64,000 nucleotides of DNA from Planococcus citri (GCF_950023065.1 NC_088681.1:51122836-51186835), one strand, 5' to 3'; positions 1 to 11,329 are shown, counted from the first letter of the stretch. Notes: generated by a model from the sequence alone, not told the origin. A program made the numbers and translations.

Positions 1-1404
1 CCTCTCACTTCAACCTCCAAACGAACGAAAATTGATAATTACGAGTAGAATGACTGAAAATTTTATTTTCTGAAATTCACCATCCCAGAGAATTTTAATG
101 AAGGGTCGTATCCAGAAATTTAATTTCAATTTGAATTTAGCACCATAAAAAACACACTCGAATTTACGAACAATCATGTAAATTTATCAAAACATGGGGA
201 GGGAGAGAGCGAGCAGAGCCATCAAGAGCCAATTCGGACCTGGGGCAAATATAATTTAGCCCCATAGAGGTTTTTTGAGAGGGGAAGGGGGAGGAGGCTC
301 GACTGAAAATTCGAGTCTGATGTAGATAAAAAATACCAATTTTTCCCATTAATATTCATATGACTTATAAAAATTTTAATTTTCTGTTTTGGATTTTTGA
401 AGGACCCAAATGTAATGTTTTCATTTTAAATCAATAAAAAATGTGGGACGAGTGAGTCGAGGGCAAAAGCTTCTGGTTTGTGTTTCTTTTGTCTGCCCCA
501 CCAGAAAACGCGACCCCGAGAAAACCTGCCCCCTTTGCCCCATTTCTCGTTAGGCCTGAGAGGAAGGTGCCAGAGGGTTCTCTTGGAAATTTAAGAGCGT
601 CCCATTCCTAAAATACAGTGATATTGAAAGTCCTGTGAAATCTAAACCATTTCAAACGAAATGTGATTAATGTTTTTTTCACTTTAGATTTTTTATGGAA
701 ATTCAAGAGAGCATGGAAGGGGATTGTAGAATTTCAGAAATGAATCACTCTTCGATTTCAAAGCCACCAAATGTATGACAAGACTCCTTCATTTTTTTAA
801 AAATTTTGCCACGAAAATCCCAAGAGGTGGACCCTCATTGCACCCACAGTTCAAAATCTCACTATAGGGGTTTGAAATTTCGCAACATTTGAAAAAAAAA
901 CATTTTTTTTAAGAAGTCAACTTTTTCTGCACTCAAATGACAGCTTTCGTGCGATGCCCCAAAAAAGTTTAGAAAATCATGGGAGCATCAAAACCTCATT
1001 TTTAACTTCATTCCAAATCGTTCGTGCCCCGAATCAGAAAACCTAGATACATATTTATTCAGATTAATAAGTACGTAGGTACCTCAAAAAGAAAATACCT
1101 TACTTGGAATTAGACAAATTTTTGCAGTTAAAAAAAAAGAAAAAAGTCATCGAGGTAGGAAAATGGACGAAAATGGAGGAAATACTGATTTCATAAATTT
1201 TGTAAAATTTGACTGCTCCTCTTCCTCCGTTCGGTTTAGGGGCCTCACACTTTACCTGCAAAATTTACAAAAATTTACTGTTTTTTGATGTGAAAATGTC
1301 ACCAGACATTTGAAAAAAAATCCAAAATAAATGTTAACATGTAAAATTGAAATTTGTATTGGACAATTTTCAATTTATACCTAAGCTTGCATATATATAT
1401 ATAG
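1..1404. other. AT-rich noncoding DNA
   Basis: No convincing coding potential was found. Short open frames on both strands overlap each other and are rich in Phe, Lys and Ile, as expected from A/T homopolymers. Nothing else recognisable was seen. Confidence 0.6.
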
Positions 1405-1410
1405 CCGCAT

Positions 1411-2190
1411 ACAGGCAAACTCGTAACGTTTTGTATAAACAGCAATCTCAAGACCCCTCTATAACTTCGTTGCTGTGCATGCGCTCGACGCGTCACCCCG
1501 TAGGCCTGATAGTACTCCATGTTAGGCCGCGTTATATTCGTAAACTTGATTTTTTGGTGACCTGTGGAAAGTGTCTCATCGCCGAAACATCTACTTTTCA
1601 AGAAAGCTTTTTTTTTTAAAGTCTCATACGTCTCTGTTTTTCGCAAATACCTTTTTAACAAAGCATCCTACAAAAAAATAACCAGCTCTGAGCAGAAAGG
1701 AAATTTTATTCTCTACAATTTCCTTCATGGGCATTTTTTTCCTAGGATGCATACTTTTCCGATAAAATTGATGTTTAGGTTGAAAAACACGAAAATTCGG
1801 ACCTGTATAATCAACTCTAAATTAAAATTGAGCAGTCAAAAATTCATTTTAGACGATTTTTGACCACGCCATGTGAAAGAGGAGATCTTCAACCACCAAA
1901 ATCATCAAAAAGAACGTAAAAAACGTAAAAAATGATTCTTGGCAATAAACACCTTTTCCTCATATCTTCATACTTATTAATTAGGCTATGTACTCATTTG
2001 AAAATTGAGTCAAAAGTGAAATTGTATAAACAGCAATCTCACGTCCCTGCTCAAACTTTGCCAGTAGACTCCCCACACCTTGTAGATTCATATAGCACCT
2101 CATAGCAAAGTCACGTCCTAAAAAGGTTACGAGTTTGCCAAAACGTTATGAGTTTGCTGGTTAATCAAGAAAAAGGTTACGAGATTGCCC
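1411..2190. repeat. Region with dispersed direct and inverted short repeats
   Basis: The motif GGCAAACTCGTAACGTTTT at about 1414 recurs in inverted form at about 2125-2139, 2139-2158 and 2175-2189 with small changes. The 18-mer GTATAAACAGCAATCTCA occurs directly at 1433-1450 and 2024-2041. Inverted ends plus an internal direct repeat suggest an old, decayed non-autonomous mobile element. No protein-coding part and no clear target duplication are visible, so exact borders are uncertain. Confidence 0.45.
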
Positions 2191-3627
2191 CCTAGAATAT
2201 GTATATATATTTCTCAATTTAAAACTTATAGTCAAAAAACTTCAATTAAGATATGAAATGGTACCCACACAAGCATGTAAATATATTTCTATGTAGATTA
2301 AGTTCCTTAAAGTGAATCAAAATCAGATTCCCAATTTCCCAGATCTATTTGGTAATAGTTCAGATATTGAAAATACGTATCTACAGTTTGATGTAGGCAT
2401 AGATACAGTTGGTCAGTTGATCTTTCTAAGTCGCTCACTTGGGATATATATTGTGTAAATTTCCACCTCCATAAATGTGTTTAAGGCTCAGAATAAGTGC
2501 ACAAAATGCCTGGAAAAAATAAATTTCGTTATGTGAATAATTTTTAATCTCATTGAAATGAGCAACATTTTGAAAATTTTACCACCTTTTTTTCGCCATC
2601 TTAAACGTGGGTACGTAATTTTTAAATTGAATTTTTAACAATTTTTCTTCAAGTACAAAATATGCCCAACAAGTGTAATTTTTTCATCAATTTTCCAAAT
2701 AATCAGTCTCAAGTTTTTTTCTCATTTTAATTAATTTTTTTTCATCGCGTTCCAAATTGTTGAGTTTCATTTTCAGATTTTTCGGTAAATTTTTAAAATT
2801 CCAAAAAATTGATCTAACTGATGCAAACAGTACAAATTTTATACATTTTGGTGGTATTTTCAAATTTTTGGATTTTTTTCTTCTCAAAAATCCATTTTGA
2901 ACCATCAGAAGTGATTTTGGAAATTTTTAAGTACCTACCTACCTACCTACCTTCCTATACCAACATCGATTTGAAAGAGCCATTTCCAGAGCTGAAAAAA
3001 TTCAAAAATCTGTCCGTTGTTTCAGAATGGCTGAAAAGCATCATCAATAGTTCTTGGGGGGGAGGGCGGAGGTCGTAATTGTTGTTGGACAACTTTCAGC
3101 ATTGTACCTCACAATGAGTTTGATCGAATTGATATTTAACATGACAACATGCCAAATTTAAATTTTCAAAAACTGTACTAAAAATCAAAAAACCTTACCT
3201 ACTTGAAATTTTAATTTGCAGTGTTATGACAAAAATTGTATGTTGTTTTGAAAATAATTTTGAAAATTTGAATTTCTCAACAAAGCAAATATTGCGATAA
3301 GCTTCACAAAATTGTTTTGGGACTTCAATAAGTAGGTCTAATTAAAATTTTCGGATTGATTTTCCACTTGCTGATAACATTAAAACTCATATTTTATCAG
3401 TTCTTATTAATTATGCCTAATCGACCATTGAAATATTCGTTTAGAAAGCTTGAATTTTATTACCTATCCATTTATCATTATTGATAACCGAATGGGTGGC
3501 TTGGGTACCTATACCTATAGATATTCATTCATAAATACGTACGAGTATTTCAGAGGGAATGAAATCAGAAATCTTGACATGTATTTTCGTTCTTCGCTTG
3601 TATTTACATTCAGATCCAACACAAGTA
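2191..3627. other. AT-rich noncoding DNA, probable 5' flank of the downstream gene
   Basis: No coding region was recognised. A TACC microsatellite occupies about 2932-2953. The last 100-150 bases before 3628 probably hold the promoter and first untranslated exon of the ATPase-like gene, but no clear TATA box or initiator could be assigned. Confidence 0.5.
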
Positions 3628-3691
3628 GTAAGTACCTACAAAAATATGTATTAAGCTCTCAAACGAAAATTCTATCTTATCCTTTTTGCAG
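3628..3691 (+). other. Candidate 64-nt intron in the 5' UTR
   Basis: A strong donor (AAGTA/GTAAGTACC, GT at 3628) is followed by a pyrimidine-rich stretch and an acceptor (CCTTTTTGCAG, AG at 3690-3691). The first ATG of the long open frame lies 37 nt downstream at 3728. A 64-nt intron is short but in the range seen in insects. If real, the untranslated first exon lies immediately left of 3628. The pairing of donor and acceptor is inferred. Confidence 0.5.
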
Positions 3692-3727
3692 TCTACAGTC
3701 ATACTTTTTTTTGTCCAATATAGAACA

Positions 3728-5809
3728 ATGCAACTCTACGAAATTCCAATACTTCAAATCAATTTCTTCAGCATACTCGTCACAGGATATGGCATCTCTT
3801 CAGTGACATCAATAACTGAAACAACTCCAGCCCCACAGACCACACCTTCCTATAAACACACTTTATCCTCGGAATATAATAATTTCCCCGACATTTTAGC
3901 AAGTAAATTTTTCTTAGATAAAACAGCATTAATATCACAAGTGATTGAGAACGAATCACCACATCTGCTTTTCACCGCACCATCTCATTTCGGAAAAACT
4001 ACCAATTTGGGAATGCTGATGACTTATTTAGAATTACCTATCAATTGGGAAAATGGTGAAATCGTATCGAAAGAGAACACTTACGCTTACGAGGTGTTCT
4101 ATAATTCGAAAACCAGCAATCTGACTATCACGACTTCGAATCCCGATTATTTTCAACGTCATTTTATGGAATACTCGGTCATTGGTATTGATTTGTCGGA
4201 TGCTGCGAATTACGACTTGTTGGATCCGTCATTGTCTTATGAAAGCAGGACTGATAAAATCATAACTAAAATTAAATCTACATTATTCGATCCCGTAGAA
4301 AGATACGAATGCGTTTTGGAAAAAACCGACCGAGGTAGGGGATTGCTCCAGAGAGTCCTGGCGATTAAGAAAGATCTGCATATACATGATTTGGAAAACA
4401 TCTTACTCGAAGCTTTATTCGAATTCGTCGAAATATTGCGAGAAATATTCCCAGATAAAAAAGTTATTCTGTTGGCCGACGGGTATGATTATTGGATTGA
4501 GATAGCATTACATTTGAAATGCGATGCGAAATTCATATTGGCAACTGTTGAGAATATTCTTCTGAGATTACTAAATTCGGGAAGAAGTACGGTTGATAGA
4601 TCTTGCATCTTTGGAACTTTTAATGTGATTAGAGCCGAAACAAGCTCATCATTGAGGGATATATTAGTGAGCTATCCCTTTCTGGAAGGCCACAAATTCG
4701 AATCATATTTCGGGGTAACGGAAAATGAGCTGAAATCCATATTTGGAAAGTACAATGTCAGCTCAAAAGAAGAAATCGCCATCGAAGAATATTATGCTCC
4801 TTATATCAGTAAATCAGGACGAAAAATTTACCCATTGCGTTCTGTAAAAGGTTATTTTAATGATAGGAAAATACCTATCACAGATCCACCTATAATGAAA
4901 CCATTCTTTACTGCAGAGCTTGTACCTTCGAGGATGTTTTCATCGTATGTATTGGGAAATAGAGTAATTCAGTACAATTTGATGAAATTTTTACTCGGGT
5001 ACCCGGTAAAGATCACCGTCAACTCGAGCGTCGATCTCACAGAATTTAATTTCTTGGAACACTGGTTTCAAAATAAGCAAGAAGCAGTTACCATTGAACT
5101 GGCAACAACGCAAAACCGTCTATATTTTTCGCTACTCTTGGAAATAGGTTTAATTACCTATTATCACGACGATGAGAATATTATAATTTTACCTAATACA
5201 GAGTGTACGAAAATTCTCGAAACTAAAATTAAGCAATACCTTTGGCAGCAGAAAATTGTTTCAAGGGATCGTATGGAATATGCTAGAGATGCTGTGAAAT
5301 CAATTATCAACGAATCGTACCCCGAAAAAGAAAAATTATTGGAGTTCAAAACAAAACTGAACAAATTGTTTTTTTCAGAAGAAGAAATCAAACAGGTGGA
5401 AAAATATGAAGAGGAGTTGGTCAAGTTTGATTACCAGTGTAAGATTGCACAGCTACTGCATCCTATTATCAAGTTACAGAATCGGTCTCTCGGATTAATT
5501 AGCAACGAGACTAATTCTGGAGAAGAATTTGCAGGTATAGCTGTGTCGAATGATGATCAATCTGTAGTAACGATATTTGAAATGAATTTTGATCGAGGGA
5601 AACACGAGGGTCAGAATTATTATTTGAAACTGCCTCGGAATTATGCTGATTTTCGTCAACTATACCTGAAAAAAATTATCATCGATGTGATTAGACGTGA
5701 AAATTATACAATTATTTGTGTTTTTCCTACAGTATTATGCAATTGTACCGCTGATATAGTCAATTATTTGAATTCAGAACAGAATTATATTAGTACATTG
5801 CTAGTTTAA
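3728..5809 (+). CDS. AAA-ATPase-like protein with degenerate PD-(D/E)XK nuclease tail, possibly secreted
   Basis: Intronless frame of 693 codons. The open frame reaches upstream to a TTG at 3686 that overlaps the acceptor at 3690-3691, so the ATG at 3728 is the better start. Residues 1-28 are hydrophobic with little charge and may be a signal peptide. A Ser/Thr/Pro-rich linker follows (29-47). Residues ~52-330 match the AAA-ATPase-like family (PF09820 type): FFLDKTALISQVIE (61-74), Walker-A-like APSHFGKT (84-91), Walker-B-like VILLADGYDYW (246-256), FGTFNVIRAETSS (295-307). Residues 346-382 resemble the family's WYNGY/IYNP segment (EEYYAPYI, KIYPLRSVKGYF). Residues ~590-665 resemble the PD-(D/E)XK nuclease tail (PF08011 type), with IFEMNF (616-621) where the family has an E-x-K strand. 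The Walker B Glu is Gly and the nuclease Lys is Asn, so catalysis may be lost. In bacteria and fungi this architecture belongs to poorly understood ATPase-nuclease proteins. The role here is unknown; a secreted or effector-like protein is an inference. The gene has higher GC than its flanks. An ATTAAA overlapping the stop codon is the only nearby polyadenylation-like signal. Confidence 0.85.
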   Translation: MQLYEIPILQINFFSILVTGYGISSVTSITETTPAPQTTPSYKHTLSSEYNNFPDILASKFFLDKTALISQVIENESPHLLFTAPSHFGKTTNLGMLMTYLELPINWENGEIVSKENTYAYEVFYNSKTSNLTITTSNPDYFQRHFMEYSVIGIDLSDAANYDLLDPSLSYESRTDKIITKIKSTLFDPVERYECVLEKTDRGRGLLQRVLAIKKDLHIHDLENILLEALFEFVEILREIFPDKKVILLADGYDYWIEIALHLKCDAKFILATVENILLRLLNSGRSTVDRSCIFGTFNVIRAETSSSLRDILVSYPFLEGHKFESYFGVTENELKSIFGKYNVSSKEEIAIEEYYAPYISKSGRKIYPLRSVKGYFNDRKIPITDPPIMKPFFTAELVPSRMFSSYVLGNRVIQYNLMKFLLGYPVKITVNSSVDLTEFNFLEHWFQNKQEAVTIELATTQNRLYFSLLLEIGLITYYHDDENIIILPNTECTKILETKIKQYLWQQKIVSRDRMEYARDAVKSIINESYPEKEKLLEFKTKLNKLFFSEEEIKQVEKYEEELVKFDYQCKIAQLLHPIIKLQNRSLGLISNETNSGEEFAGIAVSNDDQSVVTIFEMNFDRGKHEGQNYYLKLPRNYADFRQLYLKKIIIDVIRRENYTIICVFPTVLCNCTADIVNYLNSEQNYISTLLV

Positions 5810-5864
5810 TTAAACTGTGAAAAATGTTTCATTTTTTCTTTTTGTATATTCCATTATTCCATTA

Positions 5865-6333
5865 GTCAAAATTTCTGATTCTTAAGTGCATTTTTAGAGT
5901 TTTGAGGATTTTCGAAAATCAAATTTGCACCAAAAATGTGAAAAATCAAAACATTACCTACTTGAACTAAAATGCTGAAATTTTGTGTCAATTATTATTA
6001 AAATTCAAAATTATCAGAAAACCAAATTCCATTTCCCAAATCTTAAAACAGGAATATCAACTATTTTCACAAAGAACTTCTTCTTATTTTTTTTTTTTTT
6101 TTTTGTCAAAAATTCCCCACTCAAGTGCATTTTTACATTTTTAAGGATTTTTGAAAATAAATTTGTACCAAAAATGAAAAATCAAAACATTACCTAACTA
6201 AACTAAAATTCTGATTTTTTTTTTTAATTATTTAAATTTCAAAATTATTTGGAAACAAATTACCAAAATTCCATTTCCCAAATCTTAAAACAGGAATGTC
6301 AACTATTTTCATTAAAAAATTCCTTTTTTTTTT
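5865..6333. repeat. Two tandem copies of a ~235-bp unit downstream of the ATPase-like gene
   Basis: Copy A (5865-6104) and copy B (6105-6333) share a series of colinear blocks, including AAGTGCATTTTTA, AAAATCAAAACATTACCTA and CCCAAATCTTAAAACAGGAAT. A T-run separates them. A more diverged partial third copy, AAGTGC to AAAATCAAAATGTTACC, lies at about 62500-62590. The repeats begin only 55 nt past the stop codon, so they may form part of the 3' UTR. Confidence 0.6.
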
Positions 6334-7315
6334 GACAAAAATTCGCCACCAATCTTTCAACAACAAAACTGTACACAAAACGTTCTCAACAAATTGGTAA
6401 CCCCTTATCGCAATTACTCATCAAAAAAAGAGGAAAAAAACGCGACAAAAAAAAGGTATACAAAATCTTCCACGATTTTATATTCATTTATCCCTCGATA
6501 AAACCCCTAAACCGTTTACCTCGTCGCGTCGCCAAACTACACCCTCGAATAAAGAAAAACCCTCGGCTAAAATGGAAAATGGACACCGCTGGGCGCTCTA
6601 TTAAAAATAAAACCGATTAAAAAGGCGGTACAAAAGGTACAACGATCGGTATAATTTAAAGAAAAACACCATCTTTTGAATAATTCAACGTTTAAATATC
6701 TTACGCTCGAACAACTCATTAGTATTTTTTAACGCTCTCTTATCGGGGTTAATTTAAAAAGCACGTTGTCGCGGTAATTGCTGCGATTTTAATTTACCAA
6801 ATAAATATAAATCTCGCTGTTTTGTTACGATGAGATGAACAGCGAAGGTGTTTTATTCAAATCACGATGCATGATCAATTTATTTCGTGGATGCGGAAAG
6901 ATGTTTTGTCAGAAAGAAGGTGAAATGAGGGGGTGAGAAGGTGATATTTTAAACGAATAATGTTTTTGACCAAGTATTGGATTATCGTGAAGTTGAAAAA
7001 TTTCGCGTGATTTGAGGGGGGAGGGGCTTTTAACGATCAAAACGTTTGTGAAATAAAATTCAATGAAGTACCTAGGTGTTCTTAAACATACTTACAAGTA
7101 CGTGGCTAATTTCTGCAATCTCTTAGGTCAAGCCTCATAATTAAAATTTGTAAAAAAAAATCTACAACATGTTGAGCTTGGAATAAGATGTGGAGAGGGT
7201 TTGAGATATGTATCCTCTTTAGGTGAATTTGATCTATGAAATGGCATATGGCTCAAAATTGAAAATACTTTGCTTGAAAAAAAAAAACAAAAGTTCACTT
7301 TTTCAAGGCTATAAT
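6334..7315. other. Noncoding DNA
   Basis: Mostly unique-looking sequence. 6480-6880 is less A/T-biased than its surroundings but has no open frame worth reporting. No repeats or splice-bounded exons were recognised. Confidence 0.5.
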
Positions 7316-7524
7316 TGAATCGGTGGGAACAGAAAGGAGCTAAGCCCATTTTTGCACTTTTCAGGAGTAACAAAAAACTGATTTATTTGAAAATCACAAA
7401 TTTTTGGTAAACATGCTTAAGGTCATTGAAAGAGGACCCTAAGACACAATTTTTAGCATTGCTTAGAAAAAAAATATTCACGTGCACCGGTGCTGTTGCT
7501 GCCTAAACAAATGGGACTTAGACC

Positions 7525-7528
7525 CTTT
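7525..7528. repeat. 4-bp target site duplication (CTTT), left
   Basis: CTTT at 7525-7528 is repeated at 8365-8368. Removing 7529-8364 and one CTTT restores the uninterrupted sequence seen in the other family copy near 58590-58610. Confidence 0.75.
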
Positions 7529-8364
7529 TGTAGAGACAGATTGTACAGTATTTTCGGTCGCGTAAGCGAGAGAAATTCGTTCTGCCTCTAGTCAACAATA
7601 GAAATATGTAGTTCCGTAATACGACATCTAGCGGATTAATTCTCTCACAACTTCGTGTTGGAAGAGATTCGCTAGAGAAACCAGTCATTTGGCGACTCCC
7701 ATAGTGTAAGCTATGGTATATCAGTGTTCCGGAGATAAATAGTTTACCTATTTCTGTTTGCGTAAATCTTGTGGTCAAACAAGTCGCGTAAGCCCAGTTA
7801 TACTTCGAAATATGAACTGGTGAAGATATTTGCAAGTGATCTATTTCAAAATAGGTTCCAGTTAGACTGATTGAGTTGACCAGATGGACTCTGGTCCAGG
7901 AGTTATTACGTAAAACAACTGTTGATCCTTATTGTAAATCTCTTCTTAAAGAGTAACGTATATGAACCTTCCCACATCCGTGTATTGTTCCTGTTCCCCG
8001 TGGTGATGTGCTTTGCACTTCCTAAGGCATGAAATGCCATCTCTCCTTACATAATACTGTACAGGCCAGTATAATAATTAGCTTGAGTACATAAGTTGTT
8101 ACTTTGTACTGATAAATAAACGATACAAAATAACAACTGAAGATCTTTCTTATTTCGTAAGATAATTATCATTAAGATGAATGTCTGTGATGTAATATGT
8201 AAATACACTCAGTGTCCGAAAAGTAGGTAACGAGGCGGTAAGTTGCCAGGTACCCACAAAGCTCTCAGAAGCTAGGTACTGCTAGGCCTCGCATGTGACG
8301 ATCTTATATAATGGAGATGTGCATGATAATATGTACGTCGTAATGTGCAAAATCTATCTCCACA
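7529..8364 (+). mobile_element. Solo LTR, 836 bp
   Basis: The insertion begins TGTAGAGA and ends TCTCCACA, giving TG...CA ends with short imperfect inverted termini. CTTT duplications flank it. It lies inside an inverted-repeat element whose undisturbed copy exists at 58186-58818, so both insertion borders are defined by comparison. AATAAA at 8115-8120 on the plus strand suggests that the LTR reads left to right. There is no internal region, as expected after LTR-LTR recombination. A 4-bp duplication fits gypsy-type elements, but the superfamily cannot be set without coding sequence. Confidence 0.75.
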
Positions 8365-8368
8365 CTTT
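8365..8368. repeat. 4-bp target site duplication (CTTT), right
   Basis: Direct repeat of 7525-7528 at the right end of the solo LTR. Confidence 0.75.
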
Positions 8369-8785
8369 CTGCACCCAATCGACAAAATTTCTTTTGAAAT
8401 TGCTCGGGCACGAATGGGGCTTGATTCTACATCTAAGTACATCATTTAGACTGCTATCTCGTTTAAATTGACCAAAAACCCCTTGAGGTATAAGACTTTT
8501 TGCCGAAGTTGTTAATTTTTTCATCATTTTTCAGTTCAGAGATTAACTTAAATTTCAAAAAATGGTCTTCTCAAAAATGTTAGTTATTTTTCAAGGAATT
8601 TAAAAAAATTTACAAAAAAGTCATAAATGAGGATCGGCTTTTTTTCTGCGCCCAAATACCACTTTCCCGGCAGTTTTGCGTAAATCTGACATCATCAGTC
8701 GATCCGCCGTACTTTGAAACCCCTATATCCGTGAAAAAAAAATTCCACAAATGTGACTTGGTCCCTTTCTGTTCCCACTGATTCA

Positions 8786-11329
8786 ATTATGGCGAAGGAA
8801 GGTATTAAAGGGTCGAAACATGCAAAACCAATAGGATAGGTATTTTAGAGTACCTACCCTTCGAGTATACATTACCTTATCTGAGGTCCTCTAGGCTGAT
8901 TGGAATGTGGACTCTACCAGTGACACAAAATGGTAAACTAAGGATAGAAGGATAGAGGTTTTGAACTATCAAATTTTACTGCATATGGGAAAGTCAGGAA
9001 TTCCCAAAATTGCGAGATTTGATTTTTCAAATAAAAATCATTAAACATAAAAAAATTTGAAAATTCTGTCCATTTTTGAAATTTGCATGAATGGATGTAT
9101 CATGTTTAAAACAACCCCCCCTCCCTCCTCCGAATTAGAATTTTACAGTTTGAGCCACACTGGAGCCTCCAATGTGATTATTGCTTTTTCCAGAATTTTT
9201 ATATGTACATTTTTGAAATTTGCATGTCTTCCAAATTACAAACTTTCAAATTGATTTTTGAAGCTTGTGTGGCCTTCTACTCGTAATAAATGACAAAATT
9301 TCAATTTCATTTTTTTGAGTTTTCATGACCTCCAGATTGCAAAATTTTAAACTGATTTTTGGAGCTTGCATGACCTTGAAATAAAGGAGTAACTATTTTG
9401 AATAAAAAAAAAATCATCTGAAAAAAATGAAAAAATATAGCCAAGCATACAATCTTTGCAACCTAGCACGTTACGATTGATTCCAGATTTTTGAATATTG
9501 TACTTACGTAGAACTTGACTATCTGTCGCATTTTCGCAATCATTTGTTCAGGTGTTTTCTATGTACTTCTGACGAAGTGACTAAACTAATGTGTAGGAAC
9601 ATCAAGGCTGGATGAATCAGTGAATGTCTATACGGATAAGTACATGACGGGATTGGCTATTTCCACAACCACTATTCACAAGACGCGGGCAATAGGGAAT
9701 GGTCACAGTTTTTACCGCTCCTACTCGAGCTTTGTAAATGTGAACGAACATGTTTCACAGCTGTAAGATTACTCTTCATGTTATAAGTATGGCGAACTGT
9801 AAGCAAGTTGGTAAGTAGATATATGTACTCTATCTTCTCAATGTTATAAATGTTATCTTGCGCTGTTATTTTTCAGTCGATAAGAAGACTCCAATGAGCA
9901 GTAATAATATTTCTACTTTTTATTTTTTTTTACTTTTTAATTATTACCTACTTACAGTAATTTACAATACTTTAATCTGGTGTGGCTTGTCATGTATCAA
10001 AATTTATTCATTTTTTTTATGACATGAAGTAGCAACATTTAAACATTCGTCTGAAAAATGCGAAATATCAAACAAAATCCTGCATCATTGAAAAATTCTC
10101 CTTAAAAATATTTTTTTCCTATTAAAGAAACTCTGTAGACCAAGGGGTCAATTTTTTAATACCATTCGTTTCGTATAGTATAGTAATTAATAAGATTCGT
10201 TCAAACAGATAACACCAAATGAACCAAATTGAATTAAAAAGGCTAAAAAAAATCAAATTAAAACCGTCCTTTTGTCGCCAAAACCTAATTGAGCCTGAAA
10301 TCTCTCGCGTTTTTCGTGCACGAAACATGGCAGCGAAACTTTTCACATACTGAGAAATCTCGTATAAAAAAAAGGAATTAACCCATAGGAACGTTTTCAC
10401 TGCGGAAAATAAGTAACTAATTGAAGGGTTATCTCGATATTTACGTCGTCGTCGTAGTATGTCTCCGAAGAGAATATTGCGTTCTTTATTCGCTATATTC
10501 TGGTTCGTTCTTTCAATATTGAATATTGTGCTAAAGAGGATATGAATCGGTCAACGTGCTGTGGTATAGTTTAATTAACCGCTGAACTGGACGCACACAT
10601 TGAGATTCTGACTTGCAATGTGCAACGGATTCGTGTCTGTTAGTAATGTAAGTACACTACGGTTCATGATCTACGGTAATGAAACAATTAATGAGACAAT
10701 TTACCAAGTTACATCACAGTATAACGAGCATCGCGTACTCGTGTATTGTAATTTCATTCAGTCTTGGAATATGCCAACGACGTTGGAGTGAGTAATAATG
10801 CGAGTACGTGCATAATTAAACGATATTGAAAAGGGAATACCTAATTATCGAGAATGAAGTTCTTATTTTTTTATATGCGTATCTACCTAACTAGGCTATG
10901 CATAATTATGATTTTTTTGTGATTTTACTGCTTTACTTTTCCATTGAAATTTGTTGAATTCCGTGAGAAAAATTTAAAACTGTAAAAAATTAATTGCGGT
11001 GCTCTCGGGAGATATTTTTAAAAAAATGGTAAACTTTAATTTTTTTTAGTTCATCTTTAAAATAAATTAAACTTCAAATTGTTTCGAAATTTCGAAAAAT
11101 TCATCATTCTACATGACTCGAAATTTCAAATTTACCCCTTCTAATACCCTTCCTTCTACTTCTGCGATTTTTTTTTAAATTTTAAATTTAACGGCTCTCG
11201 AAATATTTACACCTTGGTACAAATCGATGTCTCACGAGCTTATGAGTCCAATTTTCAGGAACAGACTGTCCTATGATATTGACTAGCGATCGCCTGGAGC
11301 CCCGAAACTCCAAAAGGCCTTCGGAAGGC
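8786..11329. other. Noncoding DNA with a short degenerate tandem repeat
   Basis: Around 9180-9390 a ~80-90 bp phrase is repeated imperfectly (GATTTTTGAAGCTTGTGTGG, then GATTTTTGGAGCTTGCATGA). From 9480 to 10870 the sequence looks unique and includes CpG-containing stretches (CGTCGTCGTCGTAG near 10444). No exon or RNA gene was recognised. Confidence 0.45.

Larger units (their letters stand above)
7316..8785 (-). mobile_element. Inverted-repeat DNA element, copy 1, interrupted by a solo LTR
   Basis: The ends are inverted: TGAATCGGTGGGAACAGAAAGG at 7316 and its near complement ending at 8785. Without the interruption (7529-8364 plus one target duplication) it is about 630 bp. It is colinear, in opposite orientation, with the element at 58186-58818, sharing for example the GCCTAAACAAATGGGACTTAGACC block and the GATCCGCCGTACTTTGAAACC block. 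It has no coding capacity and is therefore a non-autonomous, MITE-like family. A target duplication could not be resolved. Confidence 0.75.

Noticed and set aside
1299..1661. Overlapping open frames on both strands (120 and 90 codons)
   Set aside because: Mutually antisense, homopolymer-rich and without motifs.
3686..3727. N-terminal extension of the ATPase-like protein
   Set aside because: It begins with TTG and overlaps the probable splice acceptor, so the ATG at 3728 is preferred.
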